Shown: one piece after another, positions 1 through 10,682 of the stretch
How the letters are laid out: each line of letters begins with the position of its first letter
How positions within the stretch are numbered: position 1 is the stretch's first letter
Assembly: GCA_002633005.1 (NCBI GenBank)
Contig: NMRA01001062.1
Location: forward strand, 4,428-61,359
DNA from: Phoronis australis
Taxonomy: Eukaryota > Phoronida > Phoronidae
Direction of reading: 5' to 3'
DNA length: 56,932 nt
Notes under the pieces: generated by a model
What the model saw: the letters and a program-made list of their open reading frames with translations, nothing else
Told to the model about the DNA's origin: nothing
The model's database searches: none
Program-made: the position numbers and the translations under genes

Positions 1-840
1 TTCACGATTTTGGGAACTGAAATAGGGACTGCTCGAAGAAAAAGTTTCATAACGGGAGTATTTGTTCGAGTTGGAAGGACTTAAACACATCGACAACCTC
101 CTAAGGTGTTCCTCTATGCGCAAAAGGTATTTATAACAACGTGACTTTGATGGTTTAGTCGGTGCGAGGCATAATTCGCCGAAAGGCTTCCGGCGTACAG
201 AGCGCCTATAGCCTCTACATCGCCTCTGCTTCGGGCCAACAGAGGCGATGGTCATTGCCTACCTTCAGACTAGTATAATCCTTGGGCCGCGTTCTCGCAC
301 TGTGTCGCGCATTCAACGTTCATAACCGAACAGAATGCCTTTCACTGCTAGCACATCAACATTACTAAATCAATTTTGGCTTTGATAACAATCAGGAGTG
401 AATTCTCGTTGAATTCATTATTGAAAACAAGTAGGAATGTTTTCATGCAACGCCCCTAATTTAAGGTTTTAGCCCCTCATTGTTTTAACTGAATTAGGGG
501 CCTCATTTTTTGTTAAGATGATTACAAAATGCCATTAGTCAAAGAAGGGCTCAGAATAATGATAACGTTATAGAAAATTTTTAAATCTGTGCTTAAAGAA
601 TGAAACAAATACGAAAAAGATTTTGTGAACTTGGTTGAGTCCCATTTGGGTCTGTTTCATGCAACTGGGCACTGGTCCCTCCAAACTTGCTTATGATCGG
701 AAGAGTTATGGTATAGGACAAGGGCAAACCATGCGAATCATATTTTTAGTTCGACCTAACTGTTCAATCCACGAATCGGTATACATTTCAATTAAGTTTC
801 AATATTGCTGAGTGATTACTTCATCGTAACTCGCACTTCT
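1..840. repeat. Non-coding; dispersed repeat at about 30-290
   Basis: No supportable gene. About 105-200 resembles 21836-21930: both contain a block around AAAAGGTA(T/C)TTATAACAA followed by a GACTTTGATG-like stretch. About 60-115, read on the opposite strand, resembles 21648-21720 and 20523-20600. This looks like a dispersed interspersed repeat present at least twice more in the torsin intron. Family unknown. 290-840 shows nothing I can support. Confidence 0.45.
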
Positions 841-894
841 ATTTCAATTATGTTTCAGTTTAGATATACCCTCACATCCATACACTGAGACTGA

Positions 895-1524
895 ATGGCC
901 GTCACGGGTTTCATAGTAGTGTTGGTTTCCATTGCATGTTTGTCGACTACGCTGCATGGATGCTCTGTTGCCAACTGGGTGAAGCGCAGCATGCAATGGC
1001 GTCTTTATCATTCTGAGATCGTGGTTTACGGGAAAGATATCGGTAGAGTCCAGGTTGGGGACGAGAAGCTTGGAATGAACAGGACTGACATGCTCTTTCG
1101 TGTCTATTGCGTTATCAAAGGGGACGCTAACAAGATATCTGAAACAATCACCGTTGAGGGTGTTCACCCCAGGCTTACGTGTCTTGGTGCGGACGAGGGC
1201 CCCGGTAAAGGCCCCGATGTACATCCAAATGAAACAGCCGTAGTTGCATTGAAAAGGCTGGAAAGTGGGAATTATTATTATGACATTGTCAACGCTATTC
1301 AGAGGGTAGCCTTCCAGCCAAGCAATGACACCTTTAAGAAAGCGTACGAAGTGTGCGGACTTCAGAACCCAATGCCACCACACAATCGCTTGCCTAATGC
1401 TACTTACCCGACATGCCCTAACATGACAATACCTTCGCAGTGCACAAATGGCTCCTTGAAACCAACCTGTACACATTTTCTGCTCCTGCTTCTTGCTTGC
1501 ATGTTTAAGGTCATAAATGCTTGA
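895..1524 (+). CDS. Secreted, probably GPI-anchored small glycoprotein, paralogue A
   Basis: A 209-residue protein starting with a hydrophobic signal peptide (about residues 1-22, ending near LHGC). The mature part has about seven cysteines and several N-glycosylation sequons (NRT, NET, NDT, NAT, NMT, NGS). A C-terminal hydrophobic run after the last sequon, with no following charged tail, suggests GPI attachment at the cell surface. From the SEIVVYG motif to the end it is identical to paralogue B at 2130-2762; paralogue C at 5785-6435 is clearly diverged. The cysteine and aromatic spacing loosely recalls the N-terminal secreted domain of vertebrate CCDC3, but this is only by eye. AATAAA lies at 1540-1545, shortly after the stop. 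A TTTCAG just upstream of the ATG could be an acceptor of a 5' UTR exon. Function unknown. Confidence 0.75.
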   Translation: MAVTGFIVVLVSIACLSTTLHGCSVANWVKRSMQWRLYHSEIVVYGKDIGRVQVGDEKLGMNRTDMLFRVYCVIKGDANKISETITVEGVHPRLTCLGADEGPGKGPDVHPNETAVVALKRLESGNYYYDIVNAIQRVAFQPSNDTFKKAYEVCGLQNPMPPHNRLPNATYPTCPNMTIPSQCTNGSLKPTCTHFLLLLLACMFKVINA

Positions 1525-1539
1525 CAATGAAGAAAGCGG

Positions 1540-1545
1540 AATAAA
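1540..1545 (+). promoter_or_regulatory. Polyadenylation signal AATAAA of paralogue A
   Basis: AATAAA 15 bases after the stop codon of the first secreted-protein gene. The equivalent signal follows paralogue B at 2775. Confidence 0.55.
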
Positions 1546-2129
1546 TTCCGCATGATAGGGGAAAAAGAAAATCGCCCGTCGAGACAAAAATGGGATTTAA
1601 CAAATTGTTATGAAATGTGAGCCATATACGGACATGGACCAAAAGGACATCCCGGATATCAGAGCAGCACCTTGTAGTCCTACGTCTATATCTGAATCGA
1701 AGATGATGACTAAAACCGAAGATAGAAGACAGAGAAAAATTACAGGTGGAAGATAGCGGGAAAAATGAAAAAAAAACAAGAAAATTTGACACTGACAGCG
1801 AACGGGGTGACCGCGCAGTGGAAGAACGTAAACTGCTCGAGCGAAAGTAATCTGGCCACGTGACCTCAACTGACAATAACATGACGACTATGTGGTCAAT
1901 ATTTATTCGTGAAGAAGACTTTTGAGCGAGTTTGCAAATATGTAGGGGTCAAGTTTTAAAATTAATAATTCTTTTAGCTCTACGTTGGTCGGCGTGCCTT
2001 TAGTGTCCGCTGCAACCTTTTTAAAATTTTAATAATTAACCCAATGCAGCCGATACTTGTTCTCCTGAAACAATGTTCACTTACTCTACTGCTATTCATG
2101 TCCGTCTCTTTTTTCAGTCAGTTGGCCTG
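1546..2129 (+). repeat. Duplicated upstream module of paralogue B
   Basis: This stretch between paralogues A and B is near-identical to the stretch preceding paralogue C (about 5203-5784) and to 4553-5011. It ends in a pyrimidine tract and TTTTTTCAG just before the ATG context, which looks like the acceptor of a 5' UTR intron. It therefore probably carries promoter or 5' UTR sequence shared by B and C. The minus-strand ORFs of about 90-124 codons inside it recur only because the DNA was recently duplicated. Confidence 0.6.
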
Positions 2130-2762
2130 ATGGAATTGACGAGGATGGGGCTGACATTGTTGATTTTCGTCCTCTGTTTGTCGACTGTGGTGGATGGATG
2201 CAAAGTGGCCAACTGGGTTAAACGTAGCATGGAATGGCGTCTTTATCGTTCTGAGATTGTGGTTTACGGGAAAGATATCGGTAGAGTCCAGGTTGGGGAC
2301 GAAAAGCTTGGAATGAACAGGACTGACATGCTCTTTCGTGTCTATTGCGTTATCAAAGGGGACGCTAACAAGATATCTGAAACAATCACCGTTGAGGGTG
2401 TTCACCCCAGGCTTACGTGTCTTGGTGCGGACGAGGGCCCCGGTAAAGGCCCCGATGTACATCCAAATGAAACAGCCGTAGTTGCATTGAAAAGGCTGGA
2501 AAGTGGGAATTATTATTATGACATCGTCAACGCTATTCAGAGGGTAGCCTTCCAGCCAAGCAATGACACCTTTAAGAAAGCGTACGAAGTGTGCGGTCTT
2601 CAGAACCCAATGCCACCACACAATCGCTTGCCTAATGCTACTTACCCGACCTGCCCTAACATGACAATACCTTCGCAGTGCACAAATGGCTCCTTGAAAC
2701 CAACCTGTACACATTTTCTGCTCCTGCTTCTTGCTTGCATGTTTAAGGTCATAAATGCTTGA
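2130..2762 (+). CDS. Secreted, probably GPI-anchored small glycoprotein, paralogue B (mosaic)
   Basis: A 210-residue protein. I start at the ATG at 2130 (MELTRMG) rather than the in-frame ATG at 2073, because a pyrimidine-rich stretch and CAG lie between them and because paralogue C starts at the same place. Signal peptide about residues 1-22, then a mature domain with sequons and cysteines as in paralogue A, and a C-terminal hydrophobic tail. The gene is a mosaic: the upstream DNA and the first about 100 coding bases match paralogue C, while everything from about 2235 onward matches paralogue A, down to an identical C-terminal protein. AATAAA at 2775-2780. Weak resemblance to the CCDC3 secreted domain; function unknown. 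Confidence 0.75.
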   Translation: MELTRMGLTLLIFVLCLSTVVDGCKVANWVKRSMEWRLYRSEIVVYGKDIGRVQVGDEKLGMNRTDMLFRVYCVIKGDANKISETITVEGVHPRLTCLGADEGPGKGPDVHPNETAVVALKRLESGNYYYDIVNAIQRVAFQPSNDTFKKAYEVCGLQNPMPPHNRLPNATYPTCPNMTIPSQCTNGSLKPTCTHFLLLLLACMFKVINA

Positions 2763-2774
2763 CAAAGAGAGCGG

Positions 2775-2780
2775 AATAAA
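2775..2780 (+). promoter_or_regulatory. Polyadenylation signal AATAAA of paralogue B
   Basis: AATAAA 12 bases after the stop of paralogue B. Confidence 0.5.
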
Positions 2781-2789
2781 TTGTTCGTA

Positions 2790-4365
2790 GGGCCGACACC
2801 AACAACTCACAATACCTTTGGTAAAGGTCAGGATGCACCAAGTCTCGAACTGCATGACTAGCGCTATACTGGACCGTAATGATTTCTGTGTTACACTGAA
2901 TGTTATCGGTGACTTCTTCTTCTTCATGGACGTGAATTGCAACGATGAATTACACAATGTCGAATTACCTGATTGTCTACTATATTTTGTTGAAACGCTT
3001 ATAGGCCTACTTGTTGCTCCGAATACGGCTATTTTTAAGCTACGATTGGAAAAGTGACAAATTTTATCTCAACTGCGTTACATTTACAATGAAGGTTGGT
3101 GTTGTGCAAGTTTAAAGTTATTCTTGTTTTATCTATATGAATTTTTTCAAGGCGCGTTTGCAAGTGATATTAAATTGATACTGCCGTATGTTTTGCCTTG
3201 ATCCCTGTACACCACGTATTTAGGATGTAGCAGTGTATTGGGGCTTGTCACATCTATTATCGAATATCTAATAAGCTACTGTACTCGTAAGACCATCACC
3301 TCCGCTAATAGAAGTTCCCAGTCAATTTATTATTAATTAAATTTGGCGTTTTTCGCGATGCCCAGCTTGCAGATTCTTGTCGTTATTGCCTATTTTACCT
3401 ACGTCACAATAAATGGCATTATTCGACAGCCCTCATTTTGGTTTACTTTGCAATATAGCTCATAGCTGACCAGAACAGATTACGATAAACGACGTGACAT
3501 GTAATTGTGAGTTGTGAAAAATACACTTTCCACACTTAGGTGGCGCACCCAGTCGTAAGGACTCGTACATTCCCTGCAGGTAGATTTGTCTCAAAACTAA
3601 ACCGCAAAAACAACAATACTTTACACTTAAATAAACGCGAGCTCGTGCACATTTTCGGCGTTGTCACGGTGTATGTCCAATTCCCCTAGTTTCTTGAGCA
3701 TTATATTAGGCATCAGTCAAAATCGCTGAAAATATTGATGATGATTCACGTGCGGCTACAAACCCGCATTCAAAAATCAACTTTAGATTTAGACCACTTC
3801 ATTCCTTCGTGAAGTTAAGGTGATATCCAGGCTTCGAAATAACTGACGGTTGACTTGGTTATTACTTGAAATCATTGGCTGTACAACTGAGCCTGTCGCG
3901 ACATGTCATTTTATGGGAAGGGCAAAGTCTCGACGAATAACGTACTGCCAGTTCTTTACGGAGTCTGCAGAAATTACTTCGCATCTGCAGTAAGGAACAA
4001 GCCGAGACCAATTTGATAGCGACAAGAGGTCGACATTTAAAAAAATTCGCGTTTGGGACGAAACGCGGTTCTCACAACGACAGCAATTGAAACGGCATTT
4101 AACCGCACTACAAGCGAGTTCTTGTGTTGTTTCTTACTCAACTTATAGGTGATGTGCGGGCTCGGGGTAAACTGACAGCTCGTTATTACTTCAAACCAAG
4201 CTCATGACATTTGTGGAGTGAGCTGGAATTTTTATGAGCTTCGCTTCAGCGGGAAATAACAAACTTCTATTTGTCGCTTAACATGCAAAACATTCATCAT
4301 CTTAGGAAAATTTTAAGACCACTTTTATAAGGGTCAGTGGCTCAAATCGAAACTGTTTACTGTGT
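2790..4365. other. Intergenic, no gene seen
   Basis: Between paralogues B and C. Only short ORFs without family features or splice support. Base composition is unremarkable and I see no tandem repeat. Confidence 0.5.
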
Positions 4366-4366
4366 G

Positions 4367-5658
4367 GCAAAGCACGGGGTTGATTCCGTTTTAACACAGA
4401 TTCATTCTGTAGCTGGTTTCCCTGTCGATATCCTGATTTACTGCGTGAATTACAGTTTTGATGACGCTGGGAGAAGACTGCCAGCAAGTTAGCAAAAATG
4501 CGAGGTTTATGCGACTTATTTTGTCGAAAGAAGACAACTAAATATTAAATAAACTCCGCTTGATAGGGGAAAAAGAAAATCGCCCGTCGAGACAAAAATG
4601 GGATTTAACAAATTGTTATGAAATGTGAGCCATATACGGACATGGTCCAAAAGGACATCCCGGATATCAGAGCAGCACCTTGTAGTCCTACGTCTATAGC
4701 TAAATCGAAGATGATGACTAAAACCGAAGATAGAAGACAGAGAAAAATTACAGGTGGAAGATAGCGGGGAAAATGAAAAAAAAACAAGAAAACTTGACAC
4801 TGACAGCGAACGGGGTGACCGCGCAGTGGAAGAACGTAAACTGCACGAGCGAAAGTAATCTGGCCACGTGACCTCAACTGACAATAACATGACGACTATG
4901 TGGTCAATATTTATTCGTGAAGAAGACTTTTGAGCGAGTTTGCAAATATGTAGGGGTCAAGTTTTAAAATTAATAATTCTTTTAGCTCTACGTTGGTCGG
5001 CGTGCCTTTAGNGCAAAGCACGGGGTTGATTCCGTTTTAACACAGATTCATTCTGTAGCTGGTTTCCCTGTCGATATCCTGATTTACTGCGTGAATTACA
5101 GTTTTGATGACGCTGGGAGAAGACTGCCAGCAAGTTAGCAAAAATGCGAGGTTTATGCGACTTATTTTGTCGAAAGAAGACAACTAAATATTAAATAAAC
5201 TCTGCATGATAGGGGAAAAAGAAAATCGCCCGTCGAGACAAAAATGGGATTTAACAAATTGTTATGAAATGTGAGCCATATACGGACATGGTCCAAAAGG
5301 ACATCCCGGATATCAGAGCAGCACCTTGTAGTCCTACGTCTATATCTGAATCGAAGATGATGACTAAAACCGAAGATAGAAGACAGAGAAAAATTACAGG
5401 TGGAAGATAGCGGGAAAAATGAAAAAAAACAAGAAAACTTGACACTGACAGCGAACGGGGTGACCGCGCAGTGGAAGAACGTAAACTGCACGAGCGAAAG
5501 TAATCTGGCCACGTGACCTCAACTGACAATAACATGACGACTATGTGGTCAATATTTATTCGTGGAGAAGACTTTTGAGCGAGTTTGCAAATATGTAGGG
5601 GTCAAGTTTTAAAATTAATAATTCTTTTAGCTCTACGTTGGTCGGCGTGCCTTTAGAG
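4367..5658. repeat. Tandem near-identical segments joined at n5012 (probable allelic overlap)
   Basis: 4367-5011 and 5013-5658 are near-identical. The bases after the n at 5012 match those starting near 4367, and the bases before it match those ending near 5655. This end-overlap pattern is what two overlapping contigs, or two alleles placed in series, would give. The real locus probably has one copy upstream of paralogue C. Confidence 0.7.
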
Positions 5659-5784
5659 TCTGCTGTACCCTTTTTAAATTTTTGATAATTAACCCAATGT
5701 AGCCGATACTTGTTCTCCTGAAACAATGTCCACTTACTCTACCGCTATTCATGTCCGTCTCTCTTTTTTCAGTCAATTGGCCAG

Positions 5785-6435
5785 ATGGAATTGACGAGGA
5801 TGGGGCTGACATTGTTGATTTTCGTCCTCTGTTTGTCGACTGTGGTGGATGGATGTAAAGTGGCCAACTGGGTTAAACGTAGCATGGAATGGCGGCTTTA
5901 TCGCTCAGAGATTGTTGTTTATGGTAAAGATATTGGTAGAATTCAAGGTTGGGACGAAGAGTTCAAAGTAAACAAGACGGATATGCTTTTCCGCGTGTAT
6001 TGCGTTCTGAAAGGGAACGCCAGCGAGATTTCCGACACAATCACTGTTGATAATGTTGTCCCCAGGTTTTCGTGCCTTGGCATGGATATGGGTCCCGGCA
6101 AAGGCCCCGACGTACATCCAAATGAAACGGCCATGGTTGCTTTGAAGCGCCTGAAAAATGGGAACTATTTTTATGACTTAGTAAATCCTTCTCAGCGGGT
6201 AGCCTTCGAGCCCACTGACGACACCTTTAGGAAGGCGTACGAAGTGTGCGGCCTTCAGAAACCGATGTTACCGTGGGACCGCATGTTAAATGCAACGTAT
6301 CCGGGATGTCCGAATGTAACTATACCACCAGGGCCATGCACGACAGGCGAAACAAACGGATCACTAGAAACTAGTAACCCAGATGTCTTGTTGTCACTTT
6401 TGATCGCTTTCATTTTTAAATTGATGACAGGGTAG
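5785..6435 (+). CDS. Secreted, probably GPI-anchored small glycoprotein, paralogue C
   Basis: A 216-residue protein. The signal peptide is identical to that of paralogue B (MELTRMGLTLL onward), but the mature domain is diverged from A and B by many substitutions and a few extra residues near the C-terminus. Shared features are a C-x-VANWVKRSMEWRLYRSE opening, the GPGKGPDVHPNETA block, a KAYEVCGLQ block, sequons near the C-terminus and a hydrophobic tail. It is preceded by the same pyrimidine tract and TTTTTTCAG as B. As the most divergent member in protein but nearly identical to B in 5' DNA, it shows that parts of the family are being homogenised. Function unknown; a CCDC3-like fold is a weak possibility. 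Confidence 0.75.
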   Translation: MELTRMGLTLLIFVLCLSTVVDGCKVANWVKRSMEWRLYRSEIVVYGKDIGRIQGWDEEFKVNKTDMLFRVYCVLKGNASEISDTITVDNVVPRFSCLGMDMGPGKGPDVHPNETAMVALKRLKNGNYFYDLVNPSQRVAFEPTDDTFRKAYEVCGLQKPMLPWDRMLNATYPGCPNVTIPPGPCTTGETNGSLETSNPDVLLSLLIAFIFKLMTG

Positions 6436-6439
6436 ACCT

Positions 6440-8130
6440 AAGCGTGCTACCGGCGTTTTCGTTTAGACTGGCAATCTTGTAAACTTAAACAGTACTGGGA
6501 TTAGTAACGCCAGTTCACGGATGATGTCCCGACGATGTCTTTGGCTGCTTGGTTGCCTGTTTTGGACGCGTTCTATAGTCGTATTTGTTTGTGTTCTCCT
6601 TAATCAAGACATTACATTCGGCACAGTAATTATACTCTTCGCAGTTCACGCTGGACACAAAAAACTATTCAGGGATTGACAAAAATCTTGTATATAACAT
6701 GGGCGGCGCAGCACTGAAAAAAGTGGGGGGCTAAAGCCCCCTCAGCCCCCCTGTGGTGCACCGCCTATAGACCATGTGCGGCGTAGCACTAAAAAAATGG
6801 GGGCTATAGCGCCCCCTGGGCCTCCTATGGTATAACAAACTCAGTTATGTAATAATTGTAAGACAGATCAACGAAATGTCTTTAGCTAAGTGTGCACGTA
6901 CTGTGAGCATTGATGTCTTGGTTTCCAATGAAATGAGTTCGCATTGACTGTCGGAGAAGGTGATGTTCAGTCCTTGAGTCACACTGTCTCCACATAAATA
7001 TGTTCTCACCGTTCATGTTCATTAACCTATGAAGCAAGAAACATATGGGCATTCTCATAGACCACTCGTCAAATGAGCACACTCATAGACCACTCGCCTG
7101 AAATTTCTCACTTAGTCCATAGAAGTGTTCTACGGTGAATGCACTGACAATAGTTTGTGTTAAGCCTTGTAAATTTGCTATTCCAAATAGTCAGAAAAAC
7201 GGCTGTTAGAAATTCTTTACCGGCGTCAGGTTTTCAAGCGATGTACCCCACGAATCAAGTGAAACTTACATCGATTACCGTGTTGAAGAGTTGGCATGGT
7301 GATACAACTTGCACGGAGTTTTGTCCTCTGCAAGTCCGTGACGCACATCTGACAATGGGTTCCGTCATACATTCAGGTTGGCAACCACAGCAAGGTAATA
7401 TTTTCTTTCGTTTGCAACAAAGCGAACCATGACGAAAAAATATTTGAACAAACGCGCCGCCTGGCACCCTTCCGCAAGCTTCAAATTAGTGCAATTGACC
7501 ATGAGGTTCGTTTCTAATGCATGGGATATCTCACGAAGACTTGCAAGATATTAACCTAAAGGAACGCATACCTAACTTCCTACTTACGTTTTCGTATTCT
7601 GTTTTTGAAGCTAACATAAGTACGTTGCACCGCCTAAATCAGGGTTTGAGTATTTTTCGAACCAACGTTCATGTTCCATACATGGAGATGTGGGTCCTTA
7701 TTGTTCTAAATGGCATTCCTGAGGGACAATGAAAATCCATTCACTCTTAATTGGCGTCATGTGTTTTAAAATTACAAGTTAGAACAGAATGGCATGACAG
7801 GGGCCAGCTTTGAAATATTGCTGTGACAAAAATAATCAGTATGTAAATATACGTGTGTTTTTGACCCATTTGATCTGGAATCGACAACACTAAAAGAAAA
7901 AGCCAGTCTGCAAAGATGATGGCTTTTTCCAATCACACAAACTTGTAAGAAAAGTATCGAAGTTTTGGATATGCTTCAGAAACGAATCGAAACACACGGA
8001 CATCTGTCCCGTTACTTGATTTTCACCATTCTTCCCTAAATCCGACATACGCTTACCGCATCTCCGTTATTTTCAGCACCTTTCGACAATCTCATCTAAT
8101 GAGAGATTATACTGCTCTTCACAATCTTTC
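6440..8130. other. Intergenic with small repeats
   Basis: No supportable gene. 6700-6835 holds two imperfect copies of a G/C-rich unit of about 68 bp, each with a GGCG(G/T)(C/A)G(C/T)(A/G)GCACT start and a run of G pairing with a run of C. 7055-7105 has a short duplication around CATAGACCACTCG. ORFs here (such as 7157-7432) show no domain, splice or codon evidence. Confidence 0.45.
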
Positions 8131-8132
8131 AA

Positions 8133-8960
8133 ATGTCGGAAGGTGTCATAGCGCCGCGGTTCCCGAGCCTACCTACCACGAGCACGGAACAAACAGCCGA
8201 TTCAATTTTAATCAACGACAATGAACAAGAAGCGTTGCCTGTAATCAAGAAACAATCATCGGAGACGGGCAATGGACGACCACAAGACACTCGACAGACT
8301 ACGTTGCAAGAAACGACTAATTCTCAAAATGTTGAAGACGTGACACCCGTCTTCAACTGGGTACAGGAGTACACAAGAGCGCGGGGCGAGTCTGAAAGGT
8401 ACTTCCAAGAAGCAAGTTACATGAGGCGGAAGCTCATCTGTTCAGCAGACGACCAGCTTAACCGCTGTTTGCAGCGCAATCGGGAAATACTCGACGGTGG
8501 TCGAAAAGTACAGACCTTCGACAGTGTTCCTGGACAAAAGGGAAGATTTTCGAAAGGCAAAGCAGGATTTCCTCAGCGAGATATCAGAACTTTTACCCGG
8601 CCAGAATGCGTTCCGCAATATTTGATGTATTCGGAAAGCGGTGCATGCTATTCCAGTTTCCTCACAAGAGACGTCGTCGGAAATAGAATAGTCTACGCCA
8701 GTCCACGTCCAACCACGATGTACCTTCTCGATAGCTCTGGAAATGTCGGAGGTCGAGCGGGTTTCAGCGAACATGACGTAGTACCCCCGGGTCTCCGCCA
8801 ACTTGAGAACTCCCATTCGTCCGGCAGTGAGACAGACGAAGTCATGATTACGTCCAGAAATATCCATAAACTACCGGTTTCAAGAGTTATGTGCAATCAA
8901 GCAAGGGAACCCCCGAAGAATTTAAAAGTCCGATTCAGAAAGTCCAAGAAAACAACCTAA
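8133..8960 (+). CDS. Unrecognised 275-residue protein
   Basis: A single open frame from an ATG to TAA. I do not recognise the family. The first about 70 residues are polar and low in structure-forming residues (T, S, Q, E). Residues about 72-120 contain an acidic and basic stretch with spaced aromatics that could form an amphipathic helix. The middle contains several Y, R and G residues, and the C-terminus is basic (ends RFRKSKKTT). No signal peptide or membrane segment is visible. AATAAA at 8977-8982, only 17 bases after the stop, supports a real 3' end. It may be the last exon of a longer gene; no upstream exon could be recognised. Confidence 0.55.
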   Translation: MSEGVIAPRFPSLPTTSTEQTADSILINDNEQEALPVIKKQSSETGNGRPQDTRQTTLQETTNSQNVEDVTPVFNWVQEYTRARGESERYFQEASYMRRKLICSADDQLNRCLQRNREILDGGRKVQTFDSVPGQKGRFSKGKAGFPQRDIRTFTRPECVPQYLMYSESGACYSSFLTRDVVGNRIVYASPRPTTMYLLDSSGNVGGRAGFSEHDVVPPGLRQLENSHSSGSETDEVMITSRNIHKLPVSRVMCNQAREPPKNLKVRFRKSKKTT

Positions 8961-8961
8961 A

Positions 8962-10502
8962 ACAACGCCTAAGAAAAATAAAGTTCTTTAAGCAACACAA
9001 GGCATGTTTTGCCTCTACCGGAATATTATGGAGTCAAACAATCTCACCCATCTAGCCGTTGGCACTAAATTCAGTTTTAGCCCATTAACAGATATTAACA
9101 ACTACTTTCTCATCCAGCTCTAAAATGAAGACTGCAACCCTAGCAAACCCTCGAAAGTTCGGATCAAATTTTGAAAGCTCCTTGATAAAAAATTCTGCTT
9201 AACGGGCAAGCGCAACCAATGCTTTAGGCGAATTACACGACAAATGTATAGGGTCGAAATATCACCCACCCAGAACCATTGTACACTTAGTGACACATAA
9301 AGTGGTGCATTAGTAAGGGACCGAAATAAAGTTGACTGAATTCATCCTTTTAACTTGAACCTGTAGTCCGTTCTGTTGCCGGGGCCATCGTAAAATTGCA
9401 AGATCACGCAAGACGTCGCGAGATTTCGCTACAAATGAAGCACGTGATTAGATTATAGTTCCAGGCTTAGCGAGATTCTTGCGTCTTCAGAAGTCCGCTC
9501 TGCTCACTTCGTTGTCTTCCGGTTTTTTCGAATCTTCCAGAATACGCATCAAAGAGCGCTCGTTATTGATGAGCTACACATATTGGGAAGTAAAATGTCC
9601 ATAAAATACAAACACTCTAATTTTAAAAATGTTACAAAATTTCCGTTCGTAATTTGCGAGACGGGACAAACAAATATACAACGTTGGGAAAGGTTCAGCT
9701 GATAAGAGTACTCGGAGCGCATAAATGTTACGANACAACGCCTAAGAAAAATAAAGTTCTTTAAGCAACACAAGGCATGTTTTGCCTCTACCGGAATATT
9801 ATGGAGTCAAACAATCTACCCATCTAGCCGTTGGCACTAAATTCAGTTTTAGCCCATTAACAGATATTAACAACTACTTTCTCATCCAGCTCTAAAATGA
9901 AGACTGCAACCCCAGCAAACCCTCGAAAGTTCGGATCAAATTTTGAAAGCCCCTTGATAAAAAATTCTGCTTAACGGGCAAGCGCAACCAATGCTTTAGG
10001 CGAGTTACACGACAAATGTATAGGGTCGAAATACCACCCACCCAGAACCAATGTACACTTAGTGACACATAAAGTGGTGCATTAGTAAGGGACCGAAATA
10101 AAGTTGACTGAATTCACCCTTTTAACTTGAACCTGTAGCTCGTTCTGTTGCCGGGGCCATCGTAAAATTGCAAGATCACGCAAGACGTCGCGAGATTTCG
10201 CTACAAATGAAGCACGTGATTAGACTATAGTTCCTTAGCGAGATTCTTGCGTCTTCAGAAGTCCGCTCTGCTCATTTCGTTGTCTTCCGGATTTTTGCGA
10301 ATCTTCCAGAATACGTATCAAAGAGCGCTCGTTATTGATGAGCTACACATATTGGGATGTAAAATGTCCATAAAATACAAACAATCTAATTTTAAAAATG
10401 TCACAAAATTTCCGTTCGTAATTTTCGAGACGGGACAAACAAATATACAACGTTGGGAAAGGTTCAGCTGATAAGAGTACTCGGAGCGCATAAATGTTAC
10501 GA
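8962..10502. repeat. Tandem near-identical segments joined at n9734 (probable allelic overlap)
   Basis: 8962-9733 and 9735-10502 are near-identical with scattered substitutions and small indels. The first base after the n continues as if from 8962, and the last bases before it match those at about 10502. This is the signature of overlapping contigs or alleles rather than a biological duplication. The segment is the spacer between the unrecognised ORF and the F-box gene. Confidence 0.75.
8977..8982 (+). promoter_or_regulatory. Polyadenylation signal AATAAA after the 8133-8960 ORF
   Basis: AATAAA shortly after the TAA. The same sequence recurs near 9750 because of the duplicated segment. Confidence 0.5.
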
Positions 10503-10682
10503 ATGTTAACAAAGGTATGACGTGACACACCAAATGCAATAGTTGAACTGAATAGTGTTAGAGTCTCGTAGTAAAAACTAATCTGCGCCGGCTCAGTCAC
10601 TTTGTCCTTCATCAAATGCGACACCGTTTCTGCTGGAAACGCTGTCAGTTATAATAGAAGTAATCAATTCTGTTTGTCTCAG

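Noticed and set aside
2073-2129. Upstream start for paralogue B
   Set aside because: Pyrimidine tract plus CAG lies in the extension, and paralogue C starts at the equivalent of 2130.
844-2957. Long minus-strand ORFs opposite paralogues A and B (844-1587, 2118-2957)
   Set aside because: Antisense shadows of the secreted-protein genes; no signal peptide, domain or splice evidence.
1511-5535. Recurring minus-strand ORFs of 90-124 codons (1511-1882, 4516-4890, 5251-5535)
   Set aside because: They lie in a recently duplicated upstream module and persist because the DNA is nearly identical; no start, domain or splice support.
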